DNA of 64,000 nucleotides from Lentzea sp. NBRC 105346. GTDB lineage: Bacteria; Actinomycetota; Actinomycetes; Mycobacteriales; Pseudonocardiaceae. The notes below the pieces were generated by a model that saw nothing but the letters and a program-made list of their open reading frames with translations, was not told the DNA's origin and ran no database searches. How positions within the stretch are numbered: the first letter of the stretch is position 1; the number at the start of each line of letters is the position of its first letter. The stretch is from assembly GCF_030269605.1 (NCBI RefSeq), contig NZ_BSTQ01000012.1:124001-188000 (forward strand), read 5' to 3'. Position numbers and translations under genes: made by a program. Shown here piece by piece: positions 32,872 through 40,538 of this stretch.

Positions 32872-33915
32872 GTGCCCGGACTGTCCGAGATCGCCAGGGC
32901 AGCCGGCGTGAGCATCTCGACGGTCAGCCGCGTGCTGAACCGGCGCGCCGGGGTCAACGAGGAGACCCGGCAGCGCGTGCTGTCCGTGCTGTCGGAGATG
33001 CCCTACAGCCCTCGTGGCCTGGGCGCATTGCAACGCACGGGCGTGATCGGCCTGCTGGTACCCGAGCTCTCGAACCCCGTCTTCCCCGCGTTCGCCGAGG
33101 CGCTGGAGACGCGCGCCGCGCGGCTCGGGTACTCGTCGCTGCTGTGCAACACCCGCAGCGGCGCCCCGATGGGCGAGGAGGAGTACGTCCGGATGCTCCT
33201 GGCCCGCGGGGTCGAGGGCATGGTGTTCGTGTCACCTGAGATCACCAACGTCGAGGTGCCGCTCGGGCAGGCGCCACGGCCGAGCTACTACGCGAAGCTG
33301 CTCGCCGACGGCGTCCACATGGTCTTCCTGAACGGTGCCACGCCCGCGCTCGACGTGCCCGATGTGACGGTGGACGAACAACTCGCGGGCTACACCGCCA
33401 CCAAACACCTGATCGAACTCGGGCACGAGCGGATCGGCTTCGTCTCCGGTCCGGCACGCTCGCTGCCGTCGCGGCTGAAGCGCGCGGGCTGGGCGGCGGC
33501 TCTGGAGGAGCACCACCTGCCCGCCGGGTCCGACCTCGTCGCGCACGCCCCGTTCAGCGCGGAGGGCGGCGGCCAGGCGATGGCGACGCTGTTCGACACC
33601 GTCGTCCCGACCGCGGTGATCTGCTCGTCGGACCACATGGCGCTCGGCGTGATGCGCGAGGCACACCAGCGTGGTGTGTCCGTGCCCGGCGACCTGTCGG
33701 TCGTGGGGTTCGACGACATCCCCATGGCGTCGTACTGCTCCCCCGCGCTGACCACCCTGGCCCAGCCGATCGAGGAGATGGCGGCGGCCGCGATCGACGA
33801 GCTCGTGCTGCGCCTCGATCCGGATCGCCGCAGGCCGGGGACCGACAACTACACCCGCGTGTTCCGGCCGCGCCTCGTCGTTCGTGAGTCCACCTCACCT
33901 CCGAAACGAGACTAG
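32872..33915 (+). CDS. LacI-family repressor of the sugar ABC operon
   Basis: A 347-residue regulator with the LacI helix-turn-helix (SEIARAAGVSISTVSRVLN) at the N-terminus, the hinge, and a periplasmic-binding-type effector domain with GFDDIPMASY near residue 280. The GTG at 32872 follows AGAGGAGG and is where homology begins; the frame is open for about 1.3 kb further upstream, but only as antisense of the binding-protein gene. Being divergent from the sugar-binding protein, it should repress the importer until the sugar is bound. Confidence 0.92.
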   Translation: MPGLSEIARAAGVSISTVSRVLNRRAGVNEETRQRVLSVLSEMPYSPRGLGALQRTGVIGLLVPELSNPVFPAFAEALETRAARLGYSSLLCNTRSGAPMGEEEYVRMLLARGVEGMVFVSPEITNVEVPLGQAPRPSYYAKLLADGVHMVFLNGATPALDVPDVTVDEQLAGYTATKHLIELGHERIGFVSGPARSLPSRLKRAGWAAALEEHHLPAGSDLVAHAPFSAEGGGQAMATLFDTVVPTAVICSSDHMALGVMREAHQRGVSVPGDLSVVGFDDIPMASYCSPALTTLAQPIEEMAAAAIDELVLRLDPDRRRPGTDNYTRVFRPRLVVRESTSPPKRD

Positions 33916-33917
33916 TA

Positions 33918-34019
33918 ATGGTCTGGACCATGTTCTTGACACTCCAGAAGTGTCAACCTGCGGCGATGCGTCAATAGAGGGACACGGGTCACCCTCACTT
34001 CAGTAATTGGTTCTGAACC
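33918..34019. promoter_or_regulatory. three palindromes between the two lacI-type genes
   Basis: In the 118-bp gap lie ATGGTCTGGACCAT (33918-33931, 6-bp arms), TTGACACT-ccaga-AGTGTCAA (33936-33956, perfect 8-bp arms, starting with a -35-like TTGACA) and GGTTCTGAACC (34009-34019, 15 nt before the next start). The first resembles a HutC/DasR site or could help termination; the last suits an autoregulatory operator. Confidence 0.45.
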
Positions 34020-34033
34020 GTTACGGTCACTTC

Positions 34034-35137
34034 ATGGCGCGGTCGATGCATGTGCGACGCCCCGCGACGCTGGCCTCTCTGGCCGCTGAGCTGGGTGTTT
34101 CCCGGACAACGGTGTCCAACGCCTACAACCGTCCCGACCAGCTCTCGCCAGAGCTGCGTCGCCGGGTGTTGGACACGGCTCGGCGGCTGGGTTATCCCGG
34201 CCCGGATCCCGTGGCGAGGTCCTTGCGCACGCGCAAGGCCGGTGCCGTCGGCCTGCTGCTCACCGAGAACCTGTCATACGCGTTCCGTGACCCGGCGGCG
34301 ATCGGCTTCCTGGAGGGCCTGGCCCTCGCCTGCGAAGACGCCGGGACCGGCTTGCTGCTCGTACCCGCGAACCCGGAGCGCGAGGACGTCGCCTCCGTGC
34401 ACCGCGCGGGCGTCGACGGATTCGTCGTGTACTCCGTCCCGGACGACGACCCGCACCTCGCGGCGGTGCTCGAGCGCCCCGTGCCGACCGTCGTGTGCGA
34501 CCAGCCCGACATGGGCACGGTCGACCGCGTCGGCATCGACGACAAGGGCGCCATGTACGGGCTCGCCCAGCACCTGATCTCGTTGGGACACCGCCGGGTC
34601 GGCGTGATCTGCATGCGCCTGGCGCGTGACCGCAACGACGGCTTCGTGACGCCGGAACGCCAGCACGCCGCGCACTTCCACGTGCAGCGCAACCGCCTGT
34701 CCGGCCTGGCCGAGGCGTTCAGCGAGGCGGGCGTCGACTGGTCGCGCATCCCGGTCGTAGAACGGTTCGACCACAACATCGCCTCCGGCGAGTCCGCCGC
34801 GGCGCAGGTGCTCGACGCGGACCCGCAGATCACCGCGTTGATCTGCTGCTCGGACATCCTCGCCCTGGGCGCCATGCAGGAGGCCGCGCGCCGCGGCCTG
34901 CGCGTGCCGCACGACCTCACGATCACCGGCTTCGACGGCATCCGGGAGGCCGAGCAGGCGGGTCTCACGACCGTGCGCCAGCCCGTCCTGGAGAAGGGCC
35001 GCGCGGCCGGGAAGCTGCTGCTCGACACCAACGAGCGGGCGCGTCCGCGGTCGGTCAACCTGTCCACCGAGCTGATCATCGGCAAGACGTCGGCCGCCCC
35101 GCGCGGTGCGTCCGAAGAGCGCTGGTTTGGCCCCTGA
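34034..35137 (+). CDS. second LacI-family transcription regulator
   Basis: A 367-residue regulator. The helix-turn-helix is LASLAAELGVSRTTVSNAYN near residues 12-31, followed by the LacI effector domain with ALICCSDILALGAMQEAARRG and ITGFDGIREAE. No good ribosome binding site precedes the ATG at 34034; an alternative ATG lies at 34046. No transporter or enzyme gene is beside it in the same direction, so its targets are unknown. Palindrome GGTTCTGAACC just upstream suggests autoregulation. Confidence 0.88.
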   Translation: MARSMHVRRPATLASLAAELGVSRTTVSNAYNRPDQLSPELRRRVLDTARRLGYPGPDPVARSLRTRKAGAVGLLLTENLSYAFRDPAAIGFLEGLALACEDAGTGLLLVPANPEREDVASVHRAGVDGFVVYSVPDDDPHLAAVLERPVPTVVCDQPDMGTVDRVGIDDKGAMYGLAQHLISLGHRRVGVICMRLARDRNDGFVTPERQHAAHFHVQRNRLSGLAEAFSEAGVDWSRIPVVERFDHNIASGESAAAQVLDADPQITALICCSDILALGAMQEAARRGLRVPHDLTITGFDGIREAEQAGLTTVRQPVLEKGRAAGKLLLDTNERARPRSVNLSTELIIGKTSAAPRGASEERWFGP

Positions 35138-35196
35138 TCTCGACTTCTTCGCCGACCTGCTGACGCGCGGAACGGTGCTCGGACTCGACCACGTTG

Positions 35197-35598
35197 GTGG
35201 ATGTCGAGGCCGCGTTCGGGTCCGGCCACACGTGGCCGGCGCCGTCCGGCTCGCTCACCGACACCGGTCTAGTCGAGTTCGGCTGGTGGGACGGCCAGGT
35301 GACCTACTTCGGCGCGCAGACGCACCGGCTGCGGTTCCTGCGGGGTAACGCCGGCCGGGCGCTGGTCAGCCGGTATGGCCGGTTCCGCAAGCGGTTGCTG
35401 CTACGCGATCTCGACCTCGCCGTGCGCGCCCGCGGGTTCCAGCTCGAACCGCGAGGTTCCGTGAACGACGGATACGCGGAGTACTGGCAACCGTCGACGG
35501 GCATGGGCGTGATCGCGGCGACCGATCCCGAGGTCGCATCGCCCGGCACGGTGCTCAAGATGCTGGGGCCGACCTGGCGGACGCCAGGCATCTGGTGA
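35197..35598 (+). CDS. hypothetical protein
   Basis: A 133-residue product that I do not recognise. It is rich in Trp, Arg and Gly, with the segments GLVEFGWWDGQVTYFG, RLRFLRGNAG and LKMLGPTWRTPG, and has no signal peptide or membrane segment. The start is either this GTG or the TTG just before it. It overlaps the next gene by 4 nt (GTGA), so the two are co-translated. G+C content and codon use look like the surroundings, so it is likely to be a real gene. Confidence 0.6.
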   Translation: MDVEAAFGSGHTWPAPSGSLTDTGLVEFGWWDGQVTYFGAQTHRLRFLRGNAGRALVSRYGRFRKRLLLRDLDLAVRARGFQLEPRGSVNDGYAEYWQPSTGMGVIAATDPEVASPGTVLKMLGPTWRTPGIW

Positions 35599-36008
35599 GC
35601 CTGTCCGAAGTGGACGGCGCCGCCTGGGCCGACCGGCGCGCCGGTGACCGGTCCTGGTGGAACGCGCTGATCACGGAGGCCCGGAAGCGCGCCGATCGGC
35701 CGGAGTTGGTCTTGGTGCTGGAGCGGTTGGCGTACGAGCGCCTCGGGGATCCGGTGCCGCTGGCACGTGCTCTCGCGGAGGCGGAGTCCGAACCCGACTC
35801 GGTGCTGCGGGTGTGGCTGGCCTCGGCCGCTGCCGCGCTCGACACCGTCCGAACCCTGAACCCGCGGGCCACCGAGGAGGTGCGGGTGGTGCGACGGCTG
35901 CGCAACGAGATCCACCAGCTCACACCGTGCCTGCCGCACGTGCGGTCGGCGTCCGTGGCGGACGAACTGCGGGCGTGGATCGCGCTGCGTCCCTCGCTGC
36001 TCAGCTGA
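35595..36008 (+). CDS. hypothetical protein
   Basis: A 137-residue, mostly helical, soluble product that I do not recognise (RSWWNALITEARKRADRPEL, VRVVRRLRNEIHQL). The GTG start overlaps the stop of the preceding hypothetical gene. Its last 17 codons (VADELRAWIALRPSLLS) are repeated directly downstream as a degenerate non-coding copy, so the 3' end has been duplicated in tandem together with a dispersed repeat. Confidence 0.6.
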   Translation: MSLSEVDGAAWADRRAGDRSWWNALITEARKRADRPELVLVLERLAYERLGDPVPLARALAEAESEPDSVLRVWLASAAAALDTVRTLNPRATEEVRVVRRLRNEIHQLTPCLPHVRSASVADELRAWIALRPSLLS

Positions 36009-36153
36009 ACTCCGGCCCGTTCACGCCGCCACACCCCCGGAACTATCAGTGGCGGACGAGCTGCCGGCGTGGACCGCGCTCAGCCCCTCGCCGCTCAGCT
36101 GAAACCCGGCCCGTCAACGGCCCGTTCACGCCGTCACACCCCCGGAACTGTCA
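35955..36153 (+). repeat. tandem duplication of a gene 3' end plus repeat element
   Basis: Unit 1 (35955-36048) holds the end of the hypothetical gene, its stop and the first 32 bp of the dispersed element. Unit 2 (36049-36153) repeats the same order with substitutions and an 11-bp insertion, and would encode VADELPAWTALSPSPLS if translated. It runs into the full element copy at 36122. Confidence 0.8.
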
Positions 36154-36214
36154 GACCCCGGTGGGAGAATTGAAATCGGGGGTCCCCCTGAGGCCGGGGA
36201 CGCCCGCGAAAGCG
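36122..36214 (-). repeat. dispersed 92-bp element, copy A
   Basis: About 90% identical to copy B (39116-39207) and similar to copy C (60191-60269). The blocks, read on the plus strand, are CCGTTCACGCCGTCACAC, GTGGGAGAATTGAAA, CGGGGGTCCCCC and GCCGGGGACGCCC. Here it supplies the last about 21 codons and stop of the minus-strand hydrolase gene. A partial copy lies at 36017-36048 and a diverged one at 59203-59240. Confidence 0.8.
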
Positions 36215-37029
36215 CGGAACGCGGCCAGGAACGCCTCGGGCTGCTCGAGCCCAGGGTCGTCACGAGCGTCCTCGATCACGTGCAGCGGCCACCCGAACCG
36301 GGCGCTGGCCGCCTCCGCCACGCGCAGCGGCATCCCCACGTCGTGCCGTCCCCAGATCAACGCCGTCGGCACGGTGATCCGGTCGAGGGCCTCCGGCGGG
36401 ATCGGCGCGGACATCCAGGAGCCGAGCCGGCGCATGGCCGTCCGGAACGACGGGGTCCGGAACAGGTCCAGCGCGTAGGCGGCCAGCGCGTCGTAGGACT
36501 CGCCCATGTCGGCCCGCACACGGTCGGCGTCGGTGTAGCAGTACTTCCGGAAGCTCTTGTCCAGCCTGCGTTCCGTCGGCCGCAGCATGACCCCGGCAAA
36601 GCTCACGATCATGCCGAGCGGTGGCCGGAACGGCGCCAGCCCGTGTGAGTCCACCAGCACGAGCCGGTCCACCTCGTGGTCGATGGCGTAGCGGGCCGCG
36701 AGGGCACCGGCCGGCCCCTTGCCCACGAGGATCGGGGCGCTGTCGCAGGTCTGGCCGATGAGGTCGGCGAGCCAGGCGAGCACGCGGTCCGCGTCGAAGC
36801 GGCCGTCGGACACCGACGCACCCAGTCCGGGCAGGTCGGCCGCGATCACGCGATGGGTCGTCACGAGGTCCGGGACCACCCGCATCCAGACCGCGCGGAA
36901 CTCGGGTTGCAACAGGACGACCGGCCGGCCCGCGCCGCCCTCGATGATCGCGGTGGACAACCCGTCCACGTCCAGCTTTCGCTCGGTGACGGGCAAACCC
37001 GCGACGAGCGAGGAGTGAGTACTCGACAT
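36151..37029 (-). CDS. alpha/beta-hydrolase-fold protein lacking the nucleophile Ser
   Basis: A 292-residue alpha/beta-hydrolase-like protein. The nucleophile elbow, normally GxSxG, reads LVGKGPAGALAARYA, so the Ser is replaced by Gly and ordinary esterase chemistry is unlikely. The Asp/His end of the fold (LIWGRHDVGMPL, HVIEDARDDPG) is recognisable. The C-terminus runs into dispersed element copy A, which gives the terminal residues GTPDFNSPTGV. It lies 78 bp downstream of, and on the same strand as, the HD-GYP/LuxR gene. Confidence 0.75.
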   Translation of the reverse strand: MSSTHSSLVAGLPVTERKLDVDGLSTAIIEGGAGRPVVLLQPEFRAVWMRVVPDLVTTHRVIAADLPGLGASVSDGRFDADRVLAWLADLIGQTCDSAPILVGKGPAGALAARYAIDHEVDRLVLVDSHGLAPFRPPLGMIVSFAGVMLRPTERRLDKSFRKYCYTDADRVRADMGESYDALAAYALDLFRTPSFRTAMRRLGSWMSAPIPPEALDRITVPTALIWGRHDVGMPLRVAEAASARFGWPLHVIEDARDDPGLEQPEAFLAAFRAFAGVPGLRGTPDFNSPTGV

Positions 37030-37107
37030 GATCGCCTCCTGCGTCGAGCCGTTCGGACGACTTCGACGCTAGGAGCGGGCATCGCCCGCGCCCATCGGGA
37101 GTTCTCC

Positions 37108-38625
37108 CTACTCCACGAGTCCGTGCTGCATGGCGAACAACGCGGCGCCGGCTCGGGTGCTGACGCCGATCTTCCGGTAGGCGTTCTGGATGTGGTGGTC
37201 GGCCGTCTTGACCGAGATCCGCAGGACACGAGCGACCTGCTTGGTCTGCATGCCGCGGGCGAGCAGGCCCACGACCTCGGTCTCGCGGGCCGTCAGCCCG
37301 GCCGGCCGTTCGATGTGCGGCGCACGGTGACCGGCCGCCGCGAGCACGGCGCCGACCGCGTCGGGATCCAGTCGCCCCGCCCGAACTTGTTCGCAGACGG
37401 TGTCGGCGGCCTGTGCCTGCGACATCGCCGCGCGATGCGGCCGTGGCTCGGTCATGGCGTGGTAGGCGTCGGCGGCCGCGAGCAGCCGGCCCGGCATGCC
37501 GAGCACCGAGGTGCCGCGGTGGTAGCCGGAGCCGTCCAGACGTTCGTGGTGGAACGCCGCGATCGGCGCGAGGGAGGCGAGGAACGGTGACCGGGTCAGC
37601 ACGCGTTCGGTGTGATAGGCGTGCAGCCTGACGCGCTCCCAGTCGTCGGGCGAGAGCGGCCCGGCGTGCTGCCACACGCGGACCGGAACAGCGACGCGGC
37701 CCACGTCGTGCACGAGTGCCGCGCGCCGCAACGCGACGACCTCTCCGGCGCCGAGTCCGCACCGCCGACCGGCGTCCGCGGCCAGCGCGGCGACACCGGC
37801 CGAGTGACCGACCAGGTAGGGCGAGGCCAGGTCGGCGAAGTCGCCGATCGCGCTCACCGCGAGGTCGATCGCGTCCGATTCGAGCACGAGGTGCGGCCGT
37901 GGCTCGCTCGCCAGGGTCTCCGCCCACACCGACGTGTTCGGATCGATCTCCAGGATCTTGTCGACGTGCTCCGCGACGTCCGGGTCGAACGCACCGCCCG
38001 CCCGGCTGCGCACCACCTGGGCGGCGACCTCGTCACCCCCGAACGCCTGCTGGATGGCCGCGTCGCACGCGACCTGGGCGATCCGCATCGGCAACGGGAT
38101 GTCCTCCCCCATGCGGTCCCAGCGGTCGTCGGCGTGGGCGAAGAGGTCGGACACCGCGGCCGGGAGACCGAGCCGGGCGGTCAGCATCCGCGCGGCGTCG
38201 CAGTCCGCGGCGACGATCTCCGGGAACGCGCGCGCCAGCCGGTACAGGCCGTGAGTGGCCCGCATCGCGCGCAGCACGGGGGAACTGCCTGGTGGCGCCA
38301 CCGCACGGGCCATTCCCCCGAGCTGGTCGAGCCGACTGCCGTACCTCGACGTGGTCGCGTACCTCGGGAACGCGTCGCCGTCGGCGAAGACCTCTGACCC
38401 GATCATCGCGTTCGCGGTGCACCCGACGTAGAACAGCAGCGACGAGTAGAAGGCCTGCACGGCGGTGTCCCGGCCGGTGCCCAGGACGTCGCACAGCCGC
38501 ATCGCCATCAACGTGCCGCGCAGCCCGTTCTCGAGCGGCACCTCCATGCCCAGATCCGACGCGAGGGACAGCGCCGCGACGACATCAGCCGTGCGGACCC
38601 CGTCTTGCCCTGACGGGCCGAGCAT
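37108..38625 (-). CDS. HD-GYP phosphodiesterase domain fused to a LuxR-type DNA-binding domain
   Basis: A 505-residue cytoplasmic protein. The N-terminal about 250 residues are an uncharacterised helical sensor region. An HD-GYP domain follows, with LVHDVGRVAVP and HHERLDGSGYH (canonical HHExxDGxGYP; the last Pro is His), suggesting cyclic-dinucleotide hydrolysis or binding. The C-terminal 65 residues are a LuxR helix-turn-helix (LTARETEVVGLLARGMQTKQVARVL). Such a protein could act directly on transcription in response to c-di-GMP. The ATG at 38625 overlaps the end of the upstream methyltransferase-like gene by 41 nt. Confidence 0.85.
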   Translation of the reverse strand: MLGPSGQDGVRTADVVAALSLASDLGMEVPLENGLRGTLMAMRLCDVLGTGRDTAVQAFYSSLLFYVGCTANAMIGSEVFADGDAFPRYATTSRYGSRLDQLGGMARAVAPPGSSPVLRAMRATHGLYRLARAFPEIVAADCDAARMLTARLGLPAAVSDLFAHADDRWDRMGEDIPLPMRIAQVACDAAIQQAFGGDEVAAQVVRSRAGGAFDPDVAEHVDKILEIDPNTSVWAETLASEPRPHLVLESDAIDLAVSAIGDFADLASPYLVGHSAGVAALAADAGRRCGLGAGEVVALRRAALVHDVGRVAVPVRVWQHAGPLSPDDWERVRLHAYHTERVLTRSPFLASLAPIAAFHHERLDGSGYHRGTSVLGMPGRLLAAADAYHAMTEPRPHRAAMSQAQAADTVCEQVRAGRLDPDAVGAVLAAAGHRAPHIERPAGLTARETEVVGLLARGMQTKQVARVLRISVKTADHHIQNAYRKIGVSTRAGAALFAMQHGLVE

Positions 38626-39070
38626 CCGTCCACGGTACCCGCAGGTAGCGCGGCACAAGCGCCCGATATTCGGCGAACTCCGAACCGAACTCCGCCGCGA
38701 GCCGCCGCTCCTCGCGCCTGATCTCCCAGTGGATCCGGGCCACGGCGGCGGGCAGGGTCAGCGCGGTCCACGCCGACCGCATCCCGACCCCGGCACCGAG
38801 GTGCAGCAGGCCCCACGCCACGTACATCGGATTCCGGCTCACCGCGTACGGCCCCGTGGTCACCAGGCTGCCGGGCTGTTCCAGATCCACCTGCCCGGCG
38901 GCCGCAATGGACCGTCCGATCAGGACTGTCGCGACGCCGGCCATCACCGCACCCGCGACGCGGCTCCCCGGACAACGCTTGGGCCGCAACCGATGCAGTG
39001 CGACCAGGGCCGCGATCCCGAGCAGGTGCGCCTCGGGCAACGGCACGTTGCGCAGGCGTGCGGCTCTCAT
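38585..39070 (-). CDS. isoprenylcysteine carboxyl methyltransferase-like membrane protein
   Basis: A 161-residue protein with about four membrane segments and the C-terminal ICMT/PEMT-like signature SRNPMYVAWGLLHLGAGV followed by RREERRLAAEFGSEFAEY. Bacterial members methylate small substrates or lipids, or are of unknown function. GGAG lies 5 nt before the ATG at 39070. It overlaps the HD-GYP/LuxR gene and is probably co-transcribed with it. Confidence 0.82.
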   Translation of the reverse strand: MRAARLRNVPLPEAHLLGIAALVALHRLRPKRCPGSRVAGAVMAGVATVLIGRSIAAAGQVDLEQPGSLVTTGPYAVSRNPMYVAWGLLHLGAGVGMRSAWTALTLPAAVARIHWEIRREERRLAAEFGSEFAEYRALVPRYLRVPWTDARPVRARRGPHG

Positions 39071-39115
39071 CGCCACTCCCCGGTCGTGAACCGGCCACTC
39101 CCAGGCGCGAACGGC

Positions 39116-39207
39116 CCGTTCACGCCGTCACACACCCGGAATTGTCAGACCCAAGTGGGAGAATTGAAACCGGGGGTCCCCCAGCGCCGGGGACGCCCGC
39201 GAAAGCG
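39116..39207 (-). repeat. dispersed 92-bp element, copy B
   Basis: It matches copy A over its whole length, including GTGGGAGAATTGAAA and CGGGGGTCCCCC, and ends exactly one base before the stop codon of the minus-strand gene at 39208. It therefore forms that gene's 3' untranslated region. Confidence 0.8.
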
Positions 39208-39876
39208 TCAGTTCGTGAGGCGGAACGGCACGGGCGGGCTCGTCCGCGGTCCCAGCTTCGCGACCAGCAGGTAGTCGCCGGGCCCGAGCCGCACGTGCTT
39301 CGCGCACCCCGGCTCCGACGTGGACCCGAGCCACTTGGTCCCGAAGTCGAACTTCTCGCCGGGCTGCAGGATCCGCACCTCGTCCCCGGCGGTGGCCAGG
39401 CAGTGGTTGCTCGACCACAACGCGGTCGCCCCGTCCGCCGACATCACGACCAGCTCGCGCAGGTGCCGCCCGATGTCCCGGATGCAGGGCACCTTGCCGG
39501 TGTTCGAGATGGCCATCGACAGCCCGATCTGCGAACCGACCGCGAACGAGGGCGCCGCTGGTACCGCGGTGACACCCATCACGTCGTCGGGGCACGGCTG
39601 CGGCGGACCAGGGGGCGGAGGTGGTGGCGGTGGAGGCGTCGTGGGCGTCGGCGACGGCGTCGCGGTGGACGACGAGGTCGGCGGGGGCGTGGTGAAGGTG
39701 GACGGCGGCGTGGACGCCGCGGCCACCGGAGTCGACTGCGCGACGGGGTCATCGTCGCTGATCAGAGCACCGACGAGCCACACGACCGCGATCAGCGCGA
39801 CCACGGCGACGACGATGGCGGCAACGCGCCTTCGCCAGTACACCGCGGACGGCAGGGGGCCGTTGGGCTCGATCAC
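39208..39876 (-). CDS. membrane-anchored, proline-rich exported protein
   Basis: A 222-residue protein with an N-terminal cytoplasmic stub, one membrane segment (about residues 18-40), a Thr/Ser/Pro linker with a run of nine prolines, and an outer beta-rich domain (about residues 95-222) with three or four Cys that may form disulphides. Position next to the carbonic anhydrase matches the membrane protein Rv3587c of M. tuberculosis. The GTG start has a TACGTT hexamer 6 nt upstream. Its function is unknown. Confidence 0.75.
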   Translation of the reverse strand: MIEPNGPLPSAVYWRRRVAAIVVAVVALIAVVWLVGALISDDDPVAQSTPVAAASTPPSTFTTPPPTSSSTATPSPTPTTPPPPPPPPPGPPQPCPDDVMGVTAVPAAPSFAVGSQIGLSMAISNTGKVPCIRDIGRHLRELVVMSADGATALWSSNHCLATAGDEVRILQPGEKFDFGTKWLGSTSEPGCAKHVRLGPGDYLLVAKLGPRTSPPVPFRLTN

Positions 39877-39882
39877 GAGGCG

Positions 39883-39888
39883 AACGTA
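39883..39888 (-). promoter_or_regulatory. candidate -10 for the leaderless exported protein gene
   Basis: On the minus strand TACGTT lies 6 nt before the GTG at 39876, and no ribosome binding site is seen. Confidence 0.4.
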
Positions 39889-40025
39889 TAGCCACCGACC
39901 GGAATTGAGCGGTAGCCCAGCGTAACTCGATTCGGTGAACGTGATATTGACCCGAAACCCCTTGTCACCGCAGGTGTGGGTACCCGTTAATCAAGTAGGG
40001 GTCCGTCTTAGGCCATGGAGGTGTC

Positions 40026-40538
40026 ATGACCGCGATCGACGAACTGCTCCGCCGGAACTACGAACTTGGAAACGTGGTTCCCGGAGACCGCTCATCTGCG
40101 AAGCCGTCTCTGCACGTGGCGATCCTGACGTGCATGGACTCGCGCATCCGCGTGTTCGAGATCTTCGGCCTCAAGCAGGGCGAGGCGCACGTGCTGCGCA
40201 ACGCGGGCGGCGTCGTGACGGACGACATGATCCGCAGCCTCGCGCTGAGCCAGCGCAAGCTCGACACCCGCGAGATCCTGCTGGTCCACCACACCAACTG
40301 CGGCCTCGAGATGGTCACCGAGGACGGCTTCAAGGACGAGCTCGAAGAGGACACCGGCCTGCGGCCCACCTGGTCCGTCGAGGCCTTCAAGGTCGTCGAG
40401 AACAGCGTCCGCGCCTCGATGGCCCGCATCAAGCACAGCGCGTTCATCCCGTACACCGACAAGGTGCGCGGCTTCGTCTACGACGTGCACACCGGTGAGC
40501 TGCGCGAGGTCGAGGCGTTAGACGCCAAGGCTGCCTAG
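40026..40538 (+). CDS. beta-class carbonic anhydrase
   Basis: A 170-residue enzyme that interconverts CO2 and bicarbonate. The zinc ligands are Cys36 (TCMDSR), His89 and Cys92 (HHTNCG), and the Asp38/Arg40 dyad is present. The ribosome binding site GGAGG lies 5 nt before the ATG. TTGTCA (39962) with GTTAAT 18 bp on is a weak promoter candidate. It corresponds to Rv3588c (CanB) in position. Its 3' end overlaps the convergent SagB-type gene by 21 bp. Confidence 0.93.
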   Translation: MTAIDELLRRNYELGNVVPGDRSSAKPSLHVAILTCMDSRIRVFEIFGLKQGEAHVLRNAGGVVTDDMIRSLALSQRKLDTREILLVHHTNCGLEMVTEDGFKDELEEDTGLRPTWSVEAFKVVENSVRASMARIKHSAFIPYTDKVRGFVYDVHTGELREVEALDAKAA

